Shown: positions 47,315-55,674 of the stretch, in pieces
Position numbering within the stretch: the first letter of the stretch is position 1
Layout: every line of letters begins with the position of its first letter
Assembly: GCA_005223185.1 (NCBI GenBank)
Contig: NJBN01000007.1
Coordinates: 126,001-190,000, forward strand
DNA: 64,000 bases
Origin: a candidate division LCP-89 bacterium B3_LCP
GTDB taxonomy: Bacteria > Electryoneota > B3-LCP
Direction of reading: 5' to 3'
The notes under the pieces: generated by a model
What the model was told of the DNA's origin: nothing
The model's input: the letters and a program-made list of their open reading frames with translations, nothing else
Database searches by the model: none
Made by a program: the position numbers and the translations under genes

Positions 47315-48159
47315 TTGGGTTCTATAATAATATTATCTATCAGACGCGCTTTGCCCAACCATATAGCGCCTGCCAGCAGCGCCGGACGTTCGATTTTGTC
47401 TATCGGTTCCAGGGTTTGGGCATCCACAACTTCAATATAATCGATGCGTACTTCAGGTATCGTCAGAATCGCCTGCACCATTTCGTCACGCAGGCGGGCG
47501 GTGTGCAGTTCACCGAACTCGTAAAGCCTTCTGGCTCTCTGGAAAGCGTTAACCAGACATATTGCCCGCTTTCGTTCTTCAGGCTGCAAGTAACTGTTGC
47601 GTGAACTCATCGCCAGACCGTCTTCTTCTCTCACGGTGGGACAGATTAACACCTCAAGATCAAAATTCAAGTCTTCCACCATGCGGCGAATAATGATAGC
47701 CTGCTGATAATCTTTCTGTCCGAAAGCCACCACGTCACACTTGGTAATCAGAAACAGCTTGGTAACTATGGTGGTCACGCCCTGAAAATGAGCAGGGCGG
47801 CTCCTGCCGCAGAGGATTTCTCCCAATTTATCCACCTGTATAAAAGTCAGGTAGTCCTCCGGATAGATCTCATCTGCTTTCGGAAAGAAAATAGCGTCCA
47901 CACCCCTATCCTGCAACAGCGACTTATCCCGGTCGAAATTGCGGGGATACTTGTCCAGGTCTTCTCCGGGGCCGAACTGTTTGGGATTTATGAATATAGA
48001 GGTTATAATGAAATCACAATGCGCTTTTATATTATCGACAAGGGAGAGATGTCCTTCATGCAGAAACCCCATAGTGGGCACCAAACCAATTCGTTTGCCC
48101 GCCTGTTTTTCACGGCTAATGCAGTCTCTAAGGTCTGGGATAGTGCGGTATGTTTTCAT
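47311..48159 (-). CDS. panC: Pantothenate synthetase (pantoate-beta-alanine ligase)
   Basis: 282 aa. It joins pantoate and beta-alanine with ATP. Signatures: LVPTMGFLHEGHLSLV (HIGH-like), FINPKQFGPGEDLDKYPR, FGQKDYQQAIIIRRM and MSSRNSYL. Its first 32 bases overlap the end of panB, so the two are coupled. panD is not in the window. Confidence 0.97.
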   Translation of the reverse strand: MKTYRTIPDLRDCISREKQAGKRIGLVPTMGFLHEGHLSLVDNIKAHCDFIITSIFINPKQFGPGEDLDKYPRNFDRDKSLLQDRGVDAIFFPKADEIYPEDYLTFIQVDKLGEILCGRSRPAHFQGVTTIVTKLFLITKCDVVAFGQKDYQQAIIIRRMVEDLNFDLEVLICPTVREEDGLAMSSRNSYLQPEERKRAICLVNAFQRARRLYEFGELHTARLRDEMVQAILTIPEVRIDYIEVVDAQTLEPIDKIERPALLAGAIWLGKARLIDNIIIEPK

Positions 48160-48973
48160 CTTCTTTGGTTTCGGTATAATAGCTCTCTTCAGCAGAAGGG
48201 AAATTCCCTTCCTTCACATCGGTAATAAACTCCTTCACCGCGCCGCGGACTTCCTCACCTAATTTTCGATACTGACGCACGAACTTCAGGCACATCTGTT
48301 CGTATAGACCCAGCATATCATAGTTTACCAACACCTGCCCGTCGCAATCAGGACCGGAACCGATACCGATAGTGGGTATCTTCAGCGCCTGGCTGACCTT
48401 GGCGGCTAACTGCGCAGGGATCTTCTCCAGAACGATGGAAAACGCACCAGCCTCTTCTAAAGCTAAAGCATCTTCATAGAGTTGTGCTGCTTCTACTTTG
48501 CCCTTGGCACGAACGCCCCAGCCTCCGAATTTGTGGATGGATTGCGGCGTCAAACCTAAATGCCCCATCACCGGAATGCCAGCATCGACCAACCTCTTCA
48601 CCGTTTCGATGACGGGCTTGCCGCCTTCCAGTTTGACCGCTTCAGCGCTGGCTTCAGCTAAGAACATACCAGCATTTTCCAGTGTCTCTTCCGGCGTTAT
48701 CTGAAAGGAGAGGAAAGGCATGTCAGCTACCAGTAGAGCCCGTTCGATGCCTTTGGAGACGCAACTGACGTGGTAGAGCATCTGGTCCATGGTGGCTGAT
48801 AAAGTGGTAGAGTCACCAGCCATGACCATAGCTGCAGAATCACCCACTAAAATAACGTCAATGCCCGCACGATCCTGAAGCTGGGCGAAGGTCGCGTCAT
48901 AAGCGGTTAAAACCGCGATTCTTTCAGCGCGCTTCTTCATTTCAAGTAAAGAAGCGGTGGTAATCTTTTTCAT
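48128..48973 (-). CDS. panB: 3-methyl-2-oxobutanoate hydroxymethyltransferase
   Basis: About 281 aa from ATG 48973 (AGAGG eight bases upstream; a TTG at 49006 would add 11 residues). It makes ketopantoate with methylene-THF. Signatures: VLTAYDATFAQLQDRAGIDVILVGDSAAMV, VADMPFLSFQ, MGHLGLTPQSIHKFGGWGVRAK, GIGSGPDCDGQVLVNYDMLG. Overlaps panC. Confidence 0.97.
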   Translation of the reverse strand: MKKITTASLLEMKKRAERIAVLTAYDATFAQLQDRAGIDVILVGDSAAMVMAGDSTTLSATMDQMLYHVSCVSKGIERALLVADMPFLSFQITPEETLENAGMFLAEASAEAVKLEGGKPVIETVKRLVDAGIPVMGHLGLTPQSIHKFGGWGVRAKGKVEAAQLYEDALALEEAGAFSIVLEKIPAQLAAKVSQALKIPTIGIGSGPDCDGQVLVNYDMLGLYEQMCLKFVRQYRKLGEEVRGAVKEFITDVKEGNFPSAEESYYTETKEDENIPHYPRP

Positions 48974-49024
48974 GGGATAAACCTCTAAAGTTTCAGGGAT
49001 TCCCAAATGAGTTGCACTGAGTGT

Positions 49025-50176
49025 TTAAAGGGGAAGAACTTCCCTTATTCTCCCACCCCCGATTAACCTCTCATCGTTGAAATAAAAGACGGCAGATTGT
49101 CCCGGCGTTATCGCTTCAACCGGTTCGGTGAATTCTACTTTCCAACGTTTATCTTCATTATCGCTATCCTTCAGTGGAGATATCACCGCCGGAAACGCTC
49201 CCGAACGGTATCGTATCTGCACGTCAGCTTCCACTTCCCCTGCGGGCACTGGTATCAACCAGTTGACTTGATCCACATGGAAAGTTCTGGCGTAAAGTTT
49301 TTCCTTGGCTCCTATAACAACCCGGTTTGATTCGGGTTCTATGCGAATAACATAGCGTGGATCAGGAAAACCGCCTCCCAAACCCTTCCTCTGCCCCACC
49401 GTGTAGTGAGGAAATCCTGGATGTTCTCCCAATTTCTGCAGACCCTCATCACCTTCACAAACCAGTTCGCCACTGCCCAGATCAGCGAAGAATTGCGGTT
49501 TCTGTTCTTTTAGAAAATCCACATAGTGACCATCCGGAACAAAGCAGATTTCCTGGCTTTCAGGCGTTTCGGCTGATTTCAACTTCAACCGGGAAGCTAC
49601 CTTTCGCACCTGCGTCTTGGAATAGGTACCTAACGGCAAAAGCGTATCAGCCAGACGATCCCGGGGGATTCCCCATAAGGCATAAGATTGATCTTTATAT
49701 CTGGAATTAGCCCTTAATAGTTTAAAACTACCGCTATCCTCTGCTATTCTGGCGTAATGCCCTGTGGCTATTTTATCGCACCCTAACATCTTCGCCTTAT
49801 CGAATAGTTTACCCCATTTCAAATAGCTGTTGCAGCGAATACAGGGATTGGGCGTTCTGCCGCTTAAATATTCATCGATGAAATCTTCGACTATAAAATT
49901 AAAGAAATCTTCTGCGAAATCCAACGGATAATGTGGAATTCCCAGTAAATGACAGACCGATCTCGCTCGCCCAATAGCATCTATATTGCAGCAGCCTCTC
50001 TCTGAAGAAAATACATCAGGGATCAGCTCCTTGTCGAACAGCTTCATGGTCAATCCGACGACGTCGTACCCCTGGTCTTTTAGAAGCGCGGCTGTGACTG
50101 AACTATCCACACCGCCACTCATGGCAACGGCAACTTTCAGGCAGCGATTGCCGCTTTTAGACAGATCACTTTTCAG
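49025..50176 (-). CDS. mnmA: tRNA-specific 2-thiouridylase MnmA, probable non-AUG start
   Basis: It thiolates U34 of Lys, Glu and Gln tRNAs with sulfur from a cysteine desulfurase (encoded at 51186-52346). Motifs: PP-loop MSGGVDSSVTAALL, NPCIRCNSYLKWG, catalytic Cys in ESQEICFVPDG, and GQRKGLGGG. The first standard start is ATG 50122 (365 aa), but that begins inside the PP-loop and drops the preceding strand KVAVA, which is encoded just upstream. The open frame extends to CTG 50176, which overlaps the previous stop as CTGA with GGGG upstream; this start was chosen (383 aa). Confidence 0.9.
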   Translation of the reverse strand: MKSDLSKSGNRCLKVAVAMSGGVDSSVTAALLKDQGYDVVGLTMKLFDKELIPDVFSSERGCCNIDAIGRARSVCHLLGIPHYPLDFAEDFFNFIVEDFIDEYLSGRTPNPCIRCNSYLKWGKLFDKAKMLGCDKIATGHYARIAEDSGSFKLLRANSRYKDQSYALWGIPRDRLADTLLPLGTYSKTQVRKVASRLKLKSAETPESQEICFVPDGHYVDFLKEQKPQFFADLGSGELVCEGDEGLQKLGEHPGFPHYTVGQRKGLGGGFPDPRYVIRIEPESNRVVIGAKEKLYARTFHVDQVNWLIPVPAGEVEADVQIRYRSGAFPAVISPLKDSDNEDKRWKVEFTEPVEAITPGQSAVFYFNDERLIGGGRIREVLPL

Positions 50177-51162
50177 AGTAACCCCACAGCACGAAATTCT
50201 TCATACGTAATAGCTATAATCTGATCGATCAAATCTTCTGTATCAGGCATAATATGCCAGGAATCAACCCATACCAACTTTTTCGGTTCCTTCGCCGAAT
50301 CGTAAAGCGTCAGAGCGCTGAACCGGGGTATCATTTCATCCTTGGTTCCGTTGATCTGCAGGTAAAATCTGGGCGAGATATGACTCACATAATCCACCGG
50401 CTCCAGAGGGCGAATCATCCATGTGGCTAAGACCGCCGCCGGAAAGGATAGCAGTCGTGAAGAAAGATGACCACTCCGCCGTAAATTCCAGTCAAACAGG
50501 GATCGTAAGTGACCTCCGCCCATCACCGAAATGACGGCTTGGGGACGGTCATCGACCCCGCCGGTAAAGACCGAATAGAAGGCACCCAGGGAAACGCCGA
50601 TTATGGTAATCTGCTCCTCGTCAACATAGTCCAGCGACTCCAAATAGTCTATGGCTAAACGTACTGCTTCAACAGTGTCATACAGACTCTTCTTTATTCG
50701 GGGAATGTTCCGGATAAAATCCAAAGCTTCGAAATGCAACGGTCCATCATAGGGGTAATCCAGGGACAGGAATACTCCCAACCTGGCAATTTCGGGTCGT
50801 TTGGCAATTATATGAATGGCGTCTCGCCCGGTATTGATACCCCCGATCAGTATAAATGCGGGGAGTAGCTCCTGTACATCCTGTGGTTTACATTCGAAAG
50901 CGTCAAAAGTGACGTCATAATCGAAATTACCTGATTTCCTGAAACCTTCTATCCGCAGAGATTTCATCTGGGATCCCCTCTCATGCCAGGAGGATTCCAC
51001 ATCAAATTGAATCTTTTGCGACCTTCTCTTTTCAAAGAACTCCACTGGATCGGGCTGCCTGGAATAGATGAAGAACCAGGAAAGCGCAATCATGACCAGC
51101 AAGGCTAAATGCCATAACCGCCTGTAACGTTTAGGAGGTGACCTTTTTTCAACATCCGACAT
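50173..51162 (-). CDS. Membrane-anchored alpha/beta hydrolase
   Basis: 329 aa. One N-terminal membrane helix (LWHLALLVMIALSWFFIY). Then an alpha/beta-hydrolase core with nucleophile elbow GVSLGAFYS, a putative acid in INGTKDEMIP and a C-terminal His in VDSWHIMPD. Likely an esterase or acyl hydrolase facing the periplasm; substrate unknown. It sits between the cysteine desulfurase and mnmA genes, with its stop overlapping the mnmA frame. Confidence 0.82.
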   Translation of the reverse strand: MSDVEKRSPPKRYRRLWHLALLVMIALSWFFIYSRQPDPVEFFEKRRSQKIQFDVESSWHERGSQMKSLRIEGFRKSGNFDYDVTFDAFECKPQDVQELLPAFILIGGINTGRDAIHIIAKRPEIARLGVFLSLDYPYDGPLHFEALDFIRNIPRIKKSLYDTVEAVRLAIDYLESLDYVDEEQITIIGVSLGAFYSVFTGGVDDRPQAVISVMGGGHLRSLFDWNLRRSGHLSSRLLSFPAAVLATWMIRPLEPVDYVSHISPRFYLQINGTKDEMIPRFSALTLYDSAKEPKKLVWVDSWHIMPDTEDLIDQIIAITYEEFRAVGLL

Positions 51163-51185
51163 GCCGGATAGAAAAATGTTATTGG

Positions 51186-52346
51186 TTACATATCAAATGA
51201 CATCTGACGAAGCTTGGTTACCAGTTCGGGCACAACTTCTAAAAGGTAACCGACTGCCTCGTCATCGTTCTCTCTGCCCATGGAAAATCTGATGGAAGAC
51301 TGCGCAATTTCCGGGGTTATCCCCATAGATAATAGAACGTGAGAAGCGGTTGTTTTTCCAGAACTGCAGGCGGATCCGGTGGAAGCAGCGATACCTTTTA
51401 AATCCAGCGACAGAAGCAGAGCTTCGCCTTCAACTCCCGCGAAAGAAATGCTGTTCAATCCCGGCAGTCGCTTTTCAGGATGACCGTTTAAGTGTATGTC
51501 TGCAAGCTTGTCGGACAGACCGTTCCATAAACGGTCTCGCAACTTTGTCAACCGACTGGATTCGTCTGCTATTTTTTCCTGACAGATTTTAGCTGCCTGT
51601 GCCAAACCCACAGCACCTGGGAGATTTTCAGTTCCCGTTCTAACATCCCTCTCCTGATGTCCGCCGAAAGTGCGAGGTGTGACGTCTACACCCTTGCGCA
51701 GATAGAGTGCTCCACAACCTTTGGGACCGTAGATCTTATGGCTGGAAATGGAGAGCAGATCTGCATTGATCTTCTCCACATCAACCTCGATTTTACCGAA
51801 GGACTGAACGGCGTCAGTGTGAAACAAGATATTCTTTTGCTGAGCTATCTTGCCTATCTCTTCAACCGGATTGATAGTTCCAATTTCATTGTTCACGTGC
51901 ATGATGGATATTAGAACGGTATCCGGGGTGATGGCGTCTGCAACTTCTTCAGGTTGAATCATCCCGTAGCGATCCGGTGATACATAAGATACTTTGAATC
52001 CATGCTCTTCCAGGTAATGCGCTGCATCCAGGACGGCGTGGTGCTCTATCTTGCTGGTAATTATGTGATCGCCGCGCTTGCGGTTGGCTTCCATAACGCC
52101 AATCAAGGCGATATTGTCAGCTTCGGTGCCTCCGGAAGTGAAGAATACCTCAGCAGGATTAGCATTCAACGTACCCGCTATGATTTCGCGCGCATCTTCT
52201 AAAAGTACTCGAGCATCTCGACCGAAACTGTGCACTGATGAAGGGTTGCCAAAATCCGTATTCATCGCTTTCACCATAGCTTCGCTGACTAAAGGGTCAA
52301 CGCGCGTGGTGGCGCTATGATCGAAGTAAAACCGTGTCTCTTTCAT
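51186..52346 (-). CDS. Cysteine desulfurase (IscS/NifS type)
   Basis: 386 aa PLP enzyme releasing sulfur from cysteine for Fe-S clusters and tRNA thiolation. Motifs: FDHSATTRVDP, NPSSVHSFGRDARV, PLP-lysine SISSHKIYGPKGCGALY, and the active-site Cys loop STGSACSSGKTTASHVL. No iscU follows. It likely feeds MnmA (two genes downstream). Start overlaps the end of rdgB by 4 bases. Confidence 0.96.
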   Translation of the reverse strand: MKETRFYFDHSATTRVDPLVSEAMVKAMNTDFGNPSSVHSFGRDARVLLEDAREIIAGTLNANPAEVFFTSGGTEADNIALIGVMEANRKRGDHIITSKIEHHAVLDAAHYLEEHGFKVSYVSPDRYGMIQPEEVADAITPDTVLISIMHVNNEIGTINPVEEIGKIAQQKNILFHTDAVQSFGKIEVDVEKINADLLSISSHKIYGPKGCGALYLRKGVDVTPRTFGGHQERDVRTGTENLPGAVGLAQAAKICQEKIADESSRLTKLRDRLWNGLSDKLADIHLNGHPEKRLPGLNSISFAGVEGEALLLSLDLKGIAASTGSACSSGKTTASHVLLSMGITPEIAQSSIRFSMGRENDDEAVGYLLEVVPELVTKLRQMSFDM

Positions 52347-52948
52347 TTAGAATCCGTGATGTGTATCTCTTTCCGCAGGTGATCGACCCAGGCATCAAGA
52401 GCAAGCCCTCTGTGCGATATGGCATTTTTCCTCTCGAGCTGCAATTCGGCAAAGGTTTTTCCTTCATCCGAAACGTAGAAAACAGGATCGTACCCGAAAC
52501 CTGATTCACCGGCAGGGGTTTTACTGATAAATCCGTCAACCTTCCCTTCGAATGTATTCAACTGTCCATCCCTGATATAGGCTATCACACAACGAAACCG
52601 AGCGCCTCTCTGACCTTCAGGAACACCTTGCAGTTCCCTGATCAACTTGTCCACATTATCCTGATAGGTGGCATCAGGGCCGGCATAGCGAGCAGAATAG
52701 ACTCCCGGTTGACCATTTAGAAAATCGACTTCAAGACCAGTATCATCCGCGATGGTGGGAACGCCGGTAAGTTGGTGAAGCGTTCGGGCTTTCTTGGAGG
52801 CATTTTCTTCCAGAGTATCGCCATCTTCAACAACTTCAGGCAGATCGGGGAAATCATCGGGAGTCAGAATCTCGATATGCAGAGAGGACACCTTTTCTCT
52901 GATCTCTCTCTGTTTATCCCTGTTTCGTGATGCCAGTAGTATTTTCAT
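52343..52948 (-). CDS. rdgB: XTP/dITP pyrophosphatase
   Basis: 201 aa. It removes non-canonical purine nucleotides. Motifs: LASRNRDKQREI, ADDTGLEVDFLNGQPGVYSARYAG, GFGYDPVFYVSDEGKTFAEL, KNAISHRGLAL. First gene of a unit running through the desulfurase, hydrolase and mnmA. Confidence 0.97.
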   Translation of the reverse strand: MKILLASRNRDKQREIREKVSSLHIEILTPDDFPDLPEVVEDGDTLEENASKKARTLHQLTGVPTIADDTGLEVDFLNGQPGVYSARYAGPDATYQDNVDKLIRELQGVPEGQRGARFRCVIAYIRDGQLNTFEGKVDGFISKTPAGESGFGYDPVFYVSDEGKTFAELQLERKNAISHRGLALDAWVDHLRKEIHITDSK

Positions 52949-52959
52949 GATTTGATATT

Positions 52960-52994
52960 AAAAGGGCAACCGCTGCTAGAACCTTATGGTTGCC
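52960..52994 (-). terminator. Probable terminator after the EutN pair
   Basis: On the minus strand GGCAACC and GGTTGCC form a 7-bp stem with a 17-base loop, followed by CTTTTAAT. It separates the EutN/CcmL pair from rdgB, implying that the pair is a separate transcript. Confidence 0.55.
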
Positions 52995-53029
52995 AATGTT
53001 GTACGAATACCCCGTTAATTATCTTTGTA

Positions 53030-53311
53030 TTATTCTGAATTACTGTAAACTTCTACTCGGTCTATGATGCCCACAATTGCCGCATCGACAGGAGTCAACA
53101 GCGGTTCCGGAAAGCCCAGTGCAGCTTCTCTGGAAGTGACGTAGAAGACCACTTCATTCTGACCCGCACCGACAGTATCGACGGCAGTTAAAGGCTGCCC
53201 CATCTTCTCGCCTTTTTCATTCAAGGGCTGGATTATCTGCAGTTTGGAACCCTGCAGATGATCGTCCTTAACTGTCGCCCAGATGGTGCCTATGACCTTA
53301 GCGATGTTCAC
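53030..53311 (-). CDS. EutN/CcmL-type bacterial microcompartment vertex protein
   Basis: 93 aa, the usual length. Family pattern: IAKVIGTIWATVKDDHLQGSKLQIIQPL, AVDTVGAGQNEVVFYVTSREA, and the C-terminal VDAAIVGIIDRVEV. Pentamers of these proteins cap the vertices of microcompartment shells. It is the second of two coupled vertex genes (ATG overlaps the stop of the first). No shell hexamer (BMC-H), trimer or cargo enzyme gene is within at least 10 kb to the right and 50 kb to the left. Confidence 0.95.
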   Translation of the reverse strand: MNIAKVIGTIWATVKDDHLQGSKLQIIQPLNEKGEKMGQPLTAVDTVGAGQNEVVFYVTSREAALGFPEPLLTPVDAAIVGIIDRVEVYSNSE

Positions 53312-53607
53312 TTAAGCGCCTCTTCCCATTCTGATTCAGGAACTTCAACGTCCAGACGATCCACGATAGCCATGATGACGGCATCAACCGGTTTGTCCTT
53401 GGTCAGCCAGGTCAGGCGTCCCGATGAACCTTGTGCTATCAGGACGATTTCGCCAGCTCCAGCGCCTACGCTGTCCACTGCTACCAGAAAATTATTGAGT
53501 GGTCGATAGTCTAAATCGACAGCCCGTACTATCTGGAATTTCATCCCTTCCAGTTTTTCGTCTTTCTTCGTAGCCCAAATGGTTCCTACGACGCGGCCTA
53601 AAAGCAT
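53308..53607 (-). CDS. EutN/CcmL-type bacterial microcompartment vertex protein
   Basis: 99 aa. Pattern: GRVVGTIWATKKDEKLEGMKFQIVRAV, AVDSVGAGAGEIVLIAQGSSGR, VDAVIMAIVDRLDVEV. It is clearly homologous to its downstream partner but about half its residues differ, so this is not a recent duplication. Two vertex paralogues in tandem are seen in several microcompartment loci. It is the first gene of a two-gene transcript that starts next to a palindrome-rich spacer. Confidence 0.95.
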   Translation of the reverse strand: MLLGRVVGTIWATKKDEKLEGMKFQIVRAVDLDYRPLNNFLVAVDSVGAGAGEIVLIAQGSSGRLTWLTKDKPVDAVIMAIVDRLDVEVPESEWEEALK

Positions 53608-53631
53608 AGTATGCCTCAGGTTTGTATTTAC

Positions 53632-54063
53632 TTATTGGATACTCTCACGTAATCGTTCTGTCGGATCATATCTCTTCAAGGAGTCAAGACCCAGCTGAAC
53701 GGGAAATCCCCGAAGGGGATACACTATAGTAGCCGCAGGTGAAACCTGCGGAAGCATGAAATCACATTGTTTCTTACGATCCTGAAGGGATCGAATAGCA
53801 AACTGCACCTGGTTTGACCCTTTTAGGGTCAACTTTGGGTGTTCTGTCGGGTCTTGGCTCGCCATGTCTAAATAAGACCTGGTTAAGCTCACACGGGAAT
53901 GAATTCCCGAGCTATTACATTTCTATCCCGCTTAAGCGGGATGTAAACTATTTGAAGCGTCCTACTTTAGTAGGACTGCATTGTACTAGTCCGGGAATTC
54001 ATTCCCGGGCGGTGTAAGGCTATTTAGTCAAAAACCTTTTACGCAGAAAATATGAACCCCACA
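53632..54063. repeat. Palindrome-dense spacer (REP-like array), no gene
   Basis: This 430-base spacer holds a series of short perfect palindromes: ATCCCCGAAGGGGAT (53706-53720), CCGCAGGTGAAACCTGCGG (53733-53751), GATCCTGAAGGGATC (53778-53792), TGACCCTTTTAGGGTCA (53815-53831), CGGGAATGAATTCCCG (53894-53909), ATCCCGCTTAAGCGGGAT (53924-53942), CCTACTTTAGTAGG (53961-53974) and CCGGGAATTCATTCCCGG (53991-54008). All have short loops. Such clusters resemble REP/BIME arrays or the ends of IS200-like elements. No transposase is present, and the small open frame at 53632-53892 is not credible as a gene. Confidence 0.8.
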
Positions 54064-55641
54064 CTACCACAAAACCTTCTTACCATCCTCAATGGTGAAA
54101 GGTCGCTCTTCTTCATCCGAATCAGTTTCTATCAGCCAATATAAAGCTCCCGCAGGAACTTCATCGAAGCTGAGCGCTTCTTCTCCGGCAGTAGTTTTGC
54201 CTAAAGACTGCCAATCCTCATCCCAATAGAACAATTCATATTCTGTCCCTTCAGTCAAGGATTTTTCTGCAATTCCATCAGTTGAGACAGCTAATACTCT
54301 CATGGTTGTACTGGCAATTTCAGCAGAGATCTTCTCTTCGCTCTGTGGCCGGAGTACCCTCTTGCTACCGTCATCACAGAGGATGAAGGGAGGTCCGTAC
54401 GGCACTATCTCTTTATTCAGATATAGCGCTGGCAGATATAACACCCCTGGATTCATATCCGTAAAAGTAGCTGCATTCTGCTTTATCCGTCCCCAATGAA
54501 TCGGTTTCCATTCCCCGGAATTGAAAACACAAATATAAGCAATATCTACCGAATCAGGCGTCTCCGACTGAAAAGAGATAGGAACGTCATGTACGTCGGC
54601 ATATTCTTTAGTTACGTCTATGTAGTTCTTGCCTTTCAACCAGCGAGGTACATCTTCCTGCTTTCTATCCTGAAAAACAAGGTTGCCCTTCTGTTTAGCA
54701 TACATCTTTCGGTAAATCTTACCGAATTTATGGCCTAAGCGATACTCACGGGGATTAGCCTCTGCGCCCATAAAAGGTATGACTTTCCCGCCTGGAATTA
54801 CTATAGAATTCCAGGCATGGTTGTTACCGGTATTAGCCCAATATGGCGTATAATCACTGGTGACAGCCAGACCATTAGCTCGCAACGCATAGATGGTCAG
54901 ATTGGTCATATCTTCACAGCGCCCCAATTTCGTGTCCATCATCTCTGACAGCCCCTGGTCGGTGGGATGCATATAATACCTTGCATCAAACCTGAACCAG
55001 GACCTTATATCGTTGTTGATCAGGGATGCTGCTTCGATGGGATCGGAAGCATCATTCATCTGTTCTGATATGGTTTTGTGTTGCTCCAGAAAAAACGCGC
55101 GCCAGGGTTCAAGCGGCTCATTGCTGCCGCGATAAGGCAATATGTAATTGCAGAACTGTTCAAATGAAAGATAGTGTGCCCAAGGTTTTTCTCGCCAGGC
55201 ATGAAAGGCAAGATCAATCTGTTTAATTAGAAACGCTGCTGTAATCGTCTCTACGTCCTGAATCTTTTCCTTCTTTTTGAAGTCGAGTTCTCCAACTTCT
55301 TCTTCTACCCCTCGAAAATGAGTCAATAGACTATCGAAGTTGGGATAATCCAGTACGTCGAGTTCAATCTCAACACCGCTGCTATCCTGCAAACTGTATA
55401 TAGCAAAACAGTGATCTTCCATGTTGGCGATGAGGAAAAAGGCAGCTTCAAGCTTTAATGTATCATCTTGTTCACTGTAATGCTCAATAACCTTTTCAAG
55501 CTCCATTCGGTTTTCGCCAGCTAGTTCTAACGTGGCATTTACTTCCGCTGGATTTTCATCATCACCGGCTAATGCGAAACCTGAGAAAACCAGTTGTATT
55601 GTTAATAATAGAATACAGATTTTGCCAGAAGTTTTTCTCAT
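54064..55641 (-). CDS. Secreted transglutaminase-like protein
   Basis: 525 aa. Signal peptide (about 1-25, ending FALAG). The middle region contains a transglutaminase-like core: the GRCEDMTNLTIYALRANGL block with the putative catalytic Cys, and NHAWNSIVIPGG with the His; the third acid may be in PFMGAEANP. The flanking beta-rich C-terminal part is like the DUF/carbohydrate-linked extensions of such proteins in Bacteroidetes. Could be a peptidase or cross-linking enzyme in the periplasm; substrate unknown. Confidence 0.8.
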   Translation of the reverse strand: MRKTSGKICILLLTIQLVFSGFALAGDDENPAEVNATLELAGENRMELEKVIEHYSEQDDTLKLEAAFFLIANMEDHCFAIYSLQDSSGVEIELDVLDYPNFDSLLTHFRGVEEEVGELDFKKKEKIQDVETITAAFLIKQIDLAFHAWREKPWAHYLSFEQFCNYILPYRGSNEPLEPWRAFFLEQHKTISEQMNDASDPIEAASLINNDIRSWFRFDARYYMHPTDQGLSEMMDTKLGRCEDMTNLTIYALRANGLAVTSDYTPYWANTGNNHAWNSIVIPGGKVIPFMGAEANPREYRLGHKFGKIYRKMYAKQKGNLVFQDRKQEDVPRWLKGKNYIDVTKEYADVHDVPISFQSETPDSVDIAYICVFNSGEWKPIHWGRIKQNAATFTDMNPGVLYLPALYLNKEIVPYGPPFILCDDGSKRVLRPQSEEKISAEIASTTMRVLAVSTDGIAEKSLTEGTEYELFYWDEDWQSLGKTTAGEEALSFDEVPAGALYWLIETDSDEEERPFTIEDGKKVLW

Positions 55642-55674
55642 TATGTCTTATCCTATATTTGGGATTGAATCTGA

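Noticed and set aside
53030-53607. Complete bacterial microcompartment operon
   Set aside because: Only vertex proteins are present; no BMC-H/BMC-T shell genes or signature enzymes were found in the window.
53632-53892. 86-residue minus-strand open frame
   Set aside because: It lies wholly in the palindrome-dense spacer, has no family resemblance or ribosome-binding site, and its frame is explained by repeat composition.
53700-54010. Possible CRISPR array in the palindrome block
   Set aside because: Each palindrome differs in sequence and spacing is irregular; there is no common direct repeat.
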